DNA from: Thermoplasmatota archaeon
GTDB lineage: Archaea; Thermoplasmatota; Penumbrarchaeia; Penumbrarchaeales; Penumbrarchaeaceae
Length of the DNA stretch: 12,731 bases
Direction: 5' to 3'
Assembly: GCA_030600725.1 (NCBI GenBank)
Contig: JAUVLN010000030.1
Coordinates: forward strand, 1-12,731
A model generated the notes under the pieces. That model was not told the DNA's origin. It did not search any database and worked only from the letters and a program-made list of their open reading frames with translations. The translations under genes and the position numbers were made by a program. The first letter of the stretch is position 1, and every line of letters begins with the position of its first letter. Below, piece by piece: positions 5,076 to 11,735 of this stretch.

Positions 5076-8000
5076 ATGGAAGGACCTGTTTGCTCCAATG
5101 AGATGAGTGTCTATTTTGCCAGGTTGAAGGATGAGGCCCATCGGGCTCATTCAATAGCCACAGAATGCAGGACAAAGGGTTTTGACCCGTCGGATCAGGT
5201 GGAGATCCCCTTCGCAGACGACCTTGCGGGGAGGGTGGAAAAGCTGGTCGGCCCCGAGGGAGTTGCGATCAAGATAAGAGAGCTAGCCCCCAAGATGAGC
5301 AGGGAACAGCTATGTCTGAAGATCGCGCAGGATGTCGCAAGGGAGCTTCTCGATAATGACGAGGGAGAGGAGAAAGCCCTGGACCAGTCCACCAGAACGG
5401 GTCTGGCGATATTGACCGAGGGTGTACTCGTCGCACCCCTGGAAGGTATCGCAGAGGTTGCCATCGGACATAACCACGACGGGACCAGATATGCTGACAT
5501 CTTTTTCGCCGGCCCGATAAGGGCCGCTGGAGGAACGGCCCAGGCACTCTCGGTCCTGATCGCGGATATGGTTCGAAAATCCATCGGTATAGGAACCTAT
5601 ATTCCAACGGAGAAGGAGATCGCCAGGACCATCGAGGAGTTTCAGTTATACAAGAAACTCCAGTACAACCCCTCCAACGAGGAGATAGAGATGGTCATGA
5701 GGAGATGTCCCGTATGCATAAACGGAGAGGGGACCGAGAAGGTTGAGGTTCAGGGAAACAGGGACCTGCCAAGGGTAGGTACGAACCAGGTAAGGTCGGG
5801 TGTGTGCCTGGTGATCGCGGAGGGAATACTGCTCAAGGCAAAGAAGATACTCAAGATCACCAAAGCCCTTGAGATCAGGGATTGGGACTTCCTGGAGGAG
5901 CTCAGGCCCAAAGCGAAGGATGAGAAGAAGGAACGGGACGAGGGAGGGGCGGATAAGGGATCGGACGGGCTAGAGGATCTGATATCCCCGGAGGAGGCGG
6001 GAGAGGAGCTTGACCCGCTGTTCGATGATGATATCGACGGAGAGAACGATATGAACGGATCCGTTTTCAGCGAAGAGGGTGACACAAGAACCATCACACT
6101 TACGGATAAAGGGATAGATCCGACGGCTGATGCCACGGTGAAGTACATAAAGGACCTCATTGCGGGAAGGCCGGTATTCTCCCACCCGTCAAGACCAGGG
6201 GGGTTCAGGCTCAGGTATGGAAGAGGACGAACCTGCGGCCTCGCTACGATCGCCTTGAACCCATATTCCCTCTTCATCACGGAGGAATTTCTTGCACTGG
6301 GCACCCAATTGAAGATCGAAAGGCCGGGGAAGGCAGGGGCCGTTACCACGGTTGACACCATTGATGGGGCAATAGTACTCCTTCTCAACGGTGACCTGAT
6401 CGAGGTGAACGACAGGGAGGCGCTTTCAAAGGCCAGGGGGCATATACGGTCCATAGTGGATATCGGAGAGATCCTCATCCCATTCGGGGAGTTCGCGGAG
6501 AACAACCATAAACTGGTCCGCGGAAGCTACAACGAGGATTGGTGGAAATGGGAGGTTCAGGAGTCGTTGTACAAGAGGGACAACGGACTGGAAGACGATC
6601 ACAACCCGTTCGCCGAAGCCCTGATCCTTGAACAGGAGACAGCCCTTATCCGTGAAAAGGAGATGGCGCCATTCGACTCCCTGAAAGAGGATGATCATTG
6701 GAATGAATTGAACGATAAGGAGAAGGCCAGGAAACAGAGGAGATATGAGGATAATGCCGATAAGGCGGTCAAGGCCTTCCTTGAGGAAGCCGCGATAAGA
6801 GCGGACCTGATCGAGGAGAGGATAAGCAAGTACTCTCCTCGTGCCCACATACCGAAGGATCCCAGGGACGCTTTCAGGATCAGTGAGGAGCTATCCGTAC
6901 CCCTCCACCCGAGGTGGACCATGTTCTGGCATGATATCTCCATCTCACAGTTGAACCGCCTCAGGAACCATATCAGCGAGAATGGGTCCTTCGGATCGGA
7001 CGTCCTTACGGTACCTGCCGATAGGGAGATCAAGGAGATACTGATAACGCTCTGCTGCCTTCACAAGGAGAGGGAGGGCAGCTATATCATCGAGGAGATG
7101 GGTTATCCGCTCCTCAGATGCCTCGGCCTTGACGAGGGGACCAAAAAAGGTTCCCTTCCGGAGGGGTTCGGGTGTATTGACAACGTCATGGATGCGGTAT
7201 CCGCACTCTCCGGGGTGAGGGTCGTTGAAAAAGCGCTGACCAGGATCGGGGCCCGTATGGGTAGACCGGAAAAGGCGGACCTCAGGAAGATGAAACCTCC
7301 GGTGCACGGATTGTATCCGGTTGGCCAGCAGGCGGGGCCGCAAAGGCTCCTCAAGAAGACATTCTCAGCCGGAGTTGAGGCGAATACGATACCGCGATTG
7401 TGCAAGAATTGTAAGATCATGTCCCCCTATCAGTACTGCCCCGAATGCAGGGCCCATACGCTGAAACAGTCCACGGGAGACCGCAGGGAAAGGATGTCGC
7501 TGAATACCAGGGACGACGCTATCAGGGCTTCGAAGATGCTGGGATACCCTTCCGTGGATTCCCTACCGGACCTGAAGGGAGTTAAAGGCCTCATATCGAA
7601 GGAGAAGATCCCGGAGAGAATGGAGAAGGGTATGCTTCGGGCGAAACATGATGTGTTCGTTTTCCGTGATGGAACGATCAGATACGACATGACAGATATC
7701 ACGTTGACCCACTTCAGGCCGAGGGAGATAGAAGCCTCCGTTGATAGGCTGAAGGAGCTTGGATACATCAGGGATGTTTACGGCAAGGAACTTCGGTCTG
7801 ACGACCAGCTGCTTGAATTGAAGGCACAGGATGTGGTGGTGCACAACAAATGCGGTGACTACCTGGTGAAGATCTCCAGTTTCGTCGACGATGAGCTTGT
7901 GTTGATCTACGGCCAGGAACCCTATTATAACGCGAAGAAGAGGGAGGATATGATCGGCCACCTGTGCATAGGTCTCGCCCCCCATACCTCGGCAGGGGTG

Positions 8001-8858
8001 TTATGCCGATTGATCGGCTATACCAATGCCCTGGGGTGCTTCGGCCATCCTTACTACCACGCGGCCAAGCGAAGGAACTGCGACGGCGACGAGGATGCCA
8101 TCCTCCTCCTTATGGATGGGCTGATGAACTTCTCAAGGACGTTCCTCCCCGAAAGGAGGGGCGGGCAGATGGACACTCCATTGGTCCTCTCGATGAGATT
8201 GGACCCTTCGGAGGTGGATAAAGAGGCGCACAACGTGGATCTGCGATCCAGATACCCCCTGGATTTCTACAGGGCCAGTGCAAAAGGTGTCAAGGTCAAC
8301 GACTACTGGATGCACAGGATGGATACGATCAAGTCGCGGCTGGGGACGGAAAAACAGTACGAATCGTTCATGTTCAGCATGGACACGAATGATATGAACT
8401 TCGCACCAAGTATCTCCGCCTACAAGACGATAGGCGTCACCGGGAACAAGATCGACAAACAGCTGGAACTGGCAACTTTGATCCGGGCGGTGGACGAGGA
8501 CGATGTCGCGGAGAGGGTCCTTACAACCCATCTTCTCCCCGACCTTATCGGGAATCTGAGGTCCTATGCACAGCAGTCCTTCAGATGCACTAAGTGTGGG
8601 ACAAAATACAGGAGGATACCGCTTTCGGGCAAATGCAACAATGTACTCTGGTCCCCGAAACCCCATAAATGCAACAACAAACTCATCCTGACCGTCTCGG
8701 AGGGCTCTGTAAGAAAATACCTTGGTATCGCCCAGAATATCGCCTCCGCATACAACGTTTCCAACTACCTCAGGCAGAGGATAGATCTTATGGCAAAGAA
8801 TATCGAAACGATGTTCCCCCAGAAATTCAAGGAGGCGACCCTGGACACCTTCATGTGA
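5076..8858 (+). CDS. polC: DNA polymerase D (family D, PolII) large subunit DP2
   Basis: This is the 1260-residue catalytic subunit of the archaeal replicative polymerase D; the partner DP1 (proofreading exonuclease) is not in this window. Recognisable blocks in order: N-terminal LKDEAHRAHSIATECR and the VEIPFADDLAGRVEKLVGP stretch; LAILTEGVLVAPLEGIA; the YADIFFAGPIRAAGGTAQA region; an acidic low-complexity linker (about 278-336); GRPVFSHPSRPGGFRLRYGR; a zinc knuckle with Cys776, 779, 788, 791; and the catalytic NCDGDEDA motif with Asp1003 and Asp1005, matching the two essential aspartates of Pyrococcus DP2. A C-terminal zinc knuckle follows (Cys1171, 1174, 1187, 1199), then VSEGSVRKYL and a tail ending FPQKFKEATLDTFM, where DP1- and PCNA-contacting regions lie in known enzymes. 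Length is normal and there is no intein. ATG 5076 has GGTGA 6 nt upstream; ATG 5103 is a less likely start. Confidence 0.98.
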   Translation: MEGPVCSNEMSVYFARLKDEAHRAHSIATECRTKGFDPSDQVEIPFADDLAGRVEKLVGPEGVAIKIRELAPKMSREQLCLKIAQDVARELLDNDEGEEKALDQSTRTGLAILTEGVLVAPLEGIAEVAIGHNHDGTRYADIFFAGPIRAAGGTAQALSVLIADMVRKSIGIGTYIPTEKEIARTIEEFQLYKKLQYNPSNEEIEMVMRRCPVCINGEGTEKVEVQGNRDLPRVGTNQVRSGVCLVIAEGILLKAKKILKITKALEIRDWDFLEELRPKAKDEKKERDEGGADKGSDGLEDLISPEEAGEELDPLFDDDIDGENDMNGSVFSEEGDTRTITLTDKGIDPTADATVKYIKDLIAGRPVFSHPSRPGGFRLRYGRGRTCGLATIALNPYSLFITEEFLALGTQLKIERPGKAGAVTTVDTIDGAIVLLLNGDLIEVNDREALSKARGHIRSIVDIGEILIPFGEFAENNHKLVRGSYNEDWWKWEVQESLYKRDNGLEDDHNPFAEALILEQETALIREKEMAPFDSLKEDDHWNELNDKEKARKQRRYEDNADKAVKAFLEEAAIRADLIEERISKYSPRAHIPKDPRDAFRISEELSVPLHPRWTMFWHDISISQLNRLRNHISENGSFGSDVLTVPADREIKEILITLCCLHKEREGSYIIEEMGYPLLRCLGLDEGTKKGSLPEGFGCIDNVMDAVSALSGVRVVEKALTRIGARMGRPEKADLRKMKPPVHGLYPVGQQAGPQRLLKKTFSAGVEANTIPRLCKNCKIMSPYQYCPECRAHTLKQSTGDRRERMSLNTRDDAIRASKMLGYPSVDSLPDLKGVKGLISKEKIPERMEKGMLRAKHDVFVFRDGTIRYDMTDITLTHFRPREIEASVDRLKELGYIRDVYGKELRSDDQLLELKAQDVVVHNKCGDYLVKISSFVDDELVLIYGQEPYYNAKKREDMIGHLCIGLAPHTSAGVLCRLIGYTNALGCFGHPYYHAAKRRNCDGDEDAILLLMDGLMNFSRTFLPERRGGQMDTPLVLSMRLDPSEVDKEAHNVDLRSRYPLDFYRASAKGVKVNDYWMHRMDTIKSRLGTEKQYESFMFSMDTNDMNFAPSISAYKTIGVTGNKIDKQLELATLIRAVDEDDVAERVLTTHLLPDLIGNLRSYAQQSFRCTKCGTKYRRIPLSGKCNNVLWSPKPHKCNNKLILTVSEGSVRKYLGIAQNIASAYNVSNYLRQRIDLMAKNIETMFPQKFKEATLDTFM
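8631..8677 (+). repeat. 11-bp direct repeat inside the C-terminal zinc knuckle of DP2
   Basis: AAATGCAACAA occurs at 8631-8641 and again at 8667-8677, exactly 36 bp (12 codons) apart. Each copy encodes K-C-N-N, so both remaining cysteines of the C-terminal zinc site (Cys1187 and Cys1199) sit in a copied sequence. In Pyrococcus DP2 as I recall it, the corresponding ligands are a tight C-x2-C; here 11 residues separate them. Confidence 0.6.
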
Positions 8859-8888
8859 TCCTTCCATCTGCGATCACACATGGAAAAG

Positions 8889-8896
8889 AATATAAC
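8889..8896 (+). promoter_or_regulatory. TATA box of the DUF362 gene
   Basis: AATATAAC is centred about 26 nt before the ATG at 8919, the spacing of a leaderless archaeal promoter. It lies within the first codons of the longer alternative reading frame from ATG 8880, which argues that 8919 is the real start. Confidence 0.5.
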
Positions 8897-8918
8897 AGAC
8901 CGCTTGATTTCGTTTATT

Positions 8919-10058
8919 ATGGTCAAGGTATCGGTCCTTGAGACGAAACCCTCCAGCGTCCTGGAAGATTACGGCAGGCTCATGGAACTGTCCGATTTCG
9001 ATGAGCATATGGATAAGGATCTTGAGACCATGATCAAGATCAATCTATCGTGGACCCTCTTTTTCCCGGCCTGTTCAACGCAGCCATGGCAACTTGAAGG
9101 CGTATTGAAATGGATGAGGGAAAAGGGGTATGATAAAATTCAGGCGGTGGAGAACCAGACTGTTGTAACCCATCCGTGGAAGGGGGCATATGAGAATAAA
9201 TGGCTTCCGGTTCTCAAGAGGTACGGGGTGGATTTCCGCCCGCTAACAGACGTCAAGTGGGTTCCGTACAAACCAAGGGCGGAGATGCTGGCCATGGACG
9301 AGCTCTTCGGCGGCAGGGAGGAAGGTCTGCTCGTGCCGGAGATGTTCATTGGAACGAACGTTCTTCACCTCCCCACGGTCAAAACACACGGGCACACTAC
9401 CATCACGGGCGCCATGAAGAACGCCTTCGGCGGATTGATCCCAAAATACAGGCATCACGCCCACAGGAAGATACACGAGGTACTCGTTGACCTCCTCTCG
9501 ATCCAGAAGGAGATACACAGGGGCATCTTCTCCATCACGGATGGGACCACATGTGGGGACGGAGCCGGCCCAAGGACGATGAAACTGTTTGATGGAAACA
9601 TCATTCTGGGCGGTGAGGATCAGGTGGCGGTGGATGCCGTTTCCGCAAAACTGATGGGATTCGATCCGCTCAGGATCGATTTCATCAAAATGGCACATGA
9701 CAAGGGGCTAGGAATGGGAGATGTGGACCAGATAGAGATCGTCGGAATGGATGAAGAGGATTTCCGGAAGAGGAACTTCGGTTTCAGGACCAAGCGGAGT
9801 CTGGTGATAAGGTGGGACCAGAGGATCAGGAAGAGCACCGCCAGATACAGGGGCCTCCACTCCTTTCTCTTCCACAGCGCTTTCTTCAAGACCTTTATCT
9901 TCGCATCGGAATTCTATCACGATTACCTCTGGTATCCGACCGTGGGAAAGAGCAGGATCAAGGGTTTTTCAAAAACACCGTGGGGTCAGCTGTTCGATGG
10001 ATACAGGAGAGGGGATTATCCCGATTTCACCGATATCAAGGAGTGGGATCCCTATTGA
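8919..10058 (+). CDS. DUF362 family protein (uncharacterised)
   Basis: A 379-residue cytosolic protein of the DUF362 (COG2006-type) family, whose biochemical role is not established; some members are fused to ferredoxin domains, but this one is not. Family motifs (numbered from ATG 8919): KINLSW and FPACSTQPWQLEGVL (Cys52); VENQTVVTHPWKGA; HLPTVKTHGHTTITGAMKNAFGG (in pieces around 150-172); a His-rich stretch KYRHHAHRKIHEVL (176-189); DGTTCGDGAGPRT (208-220); and VDAVSAKLMGFDP. The conserved His, Cys and Asp residues suggest a metal or cofactor site, which is inference. ATG 8880 is in frame but lies upstream of or across the TATA box, and family members usually begin near MVKVSVLETK, so 8919 is chosen. 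It starts 60 nt after DP2, has its own promoter, and converges on the DedA gene with a 13-nt gap. Confidence 0.88.
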   Translation: MVKVSVLETKPSSVLEDYGRLMELSDFDEHMDKDLETMIKINLSWTLFFPACSTQPWQLEGVLKWMREKGYDKIQAVENQTVVTHPWKGAYENKWLPVLKRYGVDFRPLTDVKWVPYKPRAEMLAMDELFGGREEGLLVPEMFIGTNVLHLPTVKTHGHTTITGAMKNAFGGLIPKYRHHAHRKIHEVLVDLLSIQKEIHRGIFSITDGTTCGDGAGPRTMKLFDGNIILGGEDQVAVDAVSAKLMGFDPLRIDFIKMAHDKGLGMGDVDQIEIVGMDEEDFRKRNFGFRTKRSLVIRWDQRIRKSTARYRGLHSFLFHSAFFKTFIFASEFYHDYLWYPTVGKSRIKGFSKTPWGQLFDGYRRGDYPDFTDIKEWDPY

Positions 10059-10071
10059 TCACAGGTGTTCA

Positions 10072-10653
10072 CTACAGCCAACCCAGGGAAAACAGGTAAT
10101 AGTAGATGGCAAAACGCGGGATACGGAGAAGTGTGATCGGCAGGAATAACCTGTAACGCATGCCCAGGAAACCAGAGGTCCAGGTAATTATCGTGAATGG
10201 AAAAGGCGTGAGGCAGCCTATCGCCACGGCCCATATCCCGTATTTTCCGATCAGCTCCTGACCCAGGGCGACATATCTGTTATCCGGTGAGATGAACCTG
10301 CTATGGTTTCGAATTTTCCTGCCCAACAGAAAACCCAGGGAGCCCGCAAGCAGTGATGCCGTACACATCGCCAGGAGCGCCCGGGCCGGATCCAGGTTTC
10401 CCGCCACGGCTATGAATATGATCAGATCGGGAGCCGGAGGTATCATGAACGCGTCCATCATGAAGATCGAGATGAATATCCCCAGATAGCCGAACCAGCT
10501 GATCAGGGAACCACATGCCTCCTCTATTGGGGCCCTGAAGAAGATACCCAGCATTATAATGGATATCAGGTAAATGCTCAGGGAGATCACCCCGATGGTG
10601 ACATTCCTCTTGAGATCTGCTGATCTTCCCCCGTTCTCATGATGTCCGTTCAT
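10072..10653 (-). CDS. DedA/VTT-domain (SNARE-associated) integral membrane protein
   Basis: A 193-residue polytopic membrane protein of the DedA/VTT superfamily. After a hydrophilic N-terminus, hydrophobic segments occur at about 18-38, 52-70, 75-85, 92-111, 137-160 and 168-192. Family features: acidic-proline re-entrant segment MDAFMIPPAPDLIIF (66-80), a glycine-rich helix ending GFLLGRKIR (107-115), the second re-entrant GCLTPFPFTIITW (146-158) with a Gly-rich turn, and the terminal RIPRFAIYYYL (177-187). The spacing looks closer to the YqaA-like branch. Members act in membrane homeostasis, and bacterial DedA proteins have been shown to return undecaprenyl phosphate across the membrane. 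The ATG at 10653 has GGAG 8 nt upstream; a weak TATA-like CATTAAGTA lies near 10697-10706. It is divergent from the UbiA/glycosyltransferase pair, which would fit a role in lipid-carrier recycling. Confidence 0.85.
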   Translation of the reverse strand: MNGHHENGGRSADLKRNVTIGVISLSIYLISIIMLGIFFRAPIEEACGSLISWFGYLGIFISIFMMDAFMIPPAPDLIIFIAVAGNLDPARALLAMCTASLLAGSLGFLLGRKIRNHSRFISPDNRYVALGQELIGKYGIWAVAIGCLTPFPFTIITWTSGFLGMRYRLFLPITLLRIPRFAIYYYLFSLGWL

Positions 10654-10770
10654 CCCATATACTCCATCCGGTTCGCCGTTGTAATGGGGGTTGCGTACTT
10701 AATGATTGCCAGATACAAACGGAGATCATAAGGAAAAGAGATCACGTTCTCAACTACAAAACCAATAATC

Positions 10771-10779
10771 TTAATATAA
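10771..10779 (+). promoter_or_regulatory. TATA box of the UbiA/glycosyltransferase operon
   Basis: TTAATATAA is centred about 34 nt before the TTG at 10809, predicting transcription start near 10800-10804. The AGGAGG at 10801-10806 would then lie at the very 5' end of the mRNA, so the leader is only a few bases. An A/T-rich stretch surrounds the box. Confidence 0.5.
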
Positions 10780-10808
10780 CATCTCCTTTTGGTAGAAATC
10801 AGGAGGCT

Positions 10809-11735
10809 TTGATCATACACTCGGCAGAAGGTGAATGGAGTGAAGGTTCTCCATTGAGATACTGGCTTATCTCCATGAGGCCGAAGCAGTGGTACAAGAA
10901 CCTCGTCATTTTCATAGGTATAATCTTCTCATTGAATTTCACCGATACAGGATCACTTATCACGGCTATCTGCGCCTTTGTGATATTCTGCGGTCTCTCC
11001 TCCGGATCATATCTGATCAACGACGTTATGGATAGAAAAAAAGATCGCCATCATCCGGAGAAGAGGAAAAGGCCCATTGCATCCGGGAGGATGGGTACGA
11101 ATACGGCGGTAATACTGGCCATGTTCCTCGTAAGCATTTCCATGATCGGATCATATCTGATCAATATGGAGTTCCTGCTCCTGTCCATCACTTACTTCTC
11201 AATGATATTCCTCTATTCGATCATACTTAAAAGGCTCATCTTCGTGGATGTACTGGTGATATCCGTTGGTTTCGTCCTGAGGGCCGTGGCAGGATGTGTG
11301 GCCATCTCCGTTGTGATCTCACCATGGCTGATACTATGCGCTTTCTTCCTTGCACTGTTCCTGGCACTTATCAAGAGGAGGAACGAGATCGAGGTCCTGG
11401 GAAAGAAGGGTGTTGAACACAGAAGGATACTGAAGGATTACGGGGAGCTTGATCTGGAACAGTTCATCGCGGTGGTTGCCGGGGTTCTTATCATCTCCTA
11501 TTCCCTCTACACTTTCCTGTCCGATAACGTTTACATGATGATCACGATCCCGGTTGCCACCTACGGCCTTTTCAGGTATCTCTATCTGATAAAAAAGAGG
11601 GGATTCGGGGGCGATCCCACGAAGATGTTCAGGGACAAGGGCATCGTACTGAGCATGCTTCTTTGGACCGCACTGCTCCTGATCATCCTCTACGATATCC
11701 CCCAGAACCTGATGAATTATCTTGGGGTGATTTGA
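10809..11735 (+). CDS. UbiA-family prenyltransferase, polyprenyl-phosphate phosphoribosyltransferase (DPPR synthase) type
   Basis: A 308-residue polytopic membrane protein of the UbiA family. The first Asp-rich motif is NDVMDRKKD (71-79), followed by HHPEKRKRPIASG (81-93). This D-R-x-H-P-x-K-R-x-RPIA form is that of decaprenyl-phosphate phosphoribosyltransferase (Rv3806c), not of DGGGP synthase or menaquinone enzymes. Supporting blocks: RPKQWYKNL (24-32), YSIILKRLIFVDVLV (136-150), GFVLRAVAG (154-162), LALFLALIKRRNE (181-193), and GDPTKMFRDKGI (268-279). The expected reaction is polyprenyl (dolichyl) phosphate plus PRPP to polyprenyl-phospho-5-phosphoribose, at the membrane. The start is uncertain: TTG 10809 follows AGGAGG by only 2 nt; TTG 10854 and ATG 10875 (MRPKQWYKN) are alternatives. 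The stop TGA shares a base with the ATG of the next gene, so the two are probably translationally coupled. Confidence 0.88.
   Translation: MIIHSAEGEWSEGSPLRYWLISMRPKQWYKNLVIFIGIIFSLNFTDTGSLITAICAFVIFCGLSSGSYLINDVMDRKKDRHHPEKRKRPIASGRMGTNTAVILAMFLVSISMIGSYLINMEFLLLSITYFSMIFLYSIILKRLIFVDVLVISVGFVLRAVAGCVAISVVISPWLILCAFFLALFLALIKRRNEIEVLGKKGVEHRRILKDYGELDLEQFIAVVAGVLIISYSLYTFLSDNVYMMITIPVATYGLFRYLYLIKKRGFGGDPTKMFRDKGIVLSMLLWTALLLIILYDIPQNLMNYLGVI

Noticed and set aside
5750..6505. A 251-codon serine-rich minus-strand open frame
   Set aside because: The Ser-rich composition is the antisense image of the acidic GAG/GAT codons of the DP2 linker, not a real protein.
5076..8858. Intein within DP2
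   Set aside because: Some archaeal DP2 genes carry one, but here the length (1260 residues) is normal and the NCDGDEDA region reads through without interruption.
8133..8867. A 244-codon minus-strand open frame
   Set aside because: It is fully antisense to the conserved C-terminal third of DP2, including catalytic and zinc motifs; it is a shadow frame.
8880..8918. Upstream ATG 8880 as start of the DUF362 gene
   Set aside because: The TATA box lies inside these codons, and the family normally begins at the MVKVSVLETK segment, which corresponds to ATG 8919.
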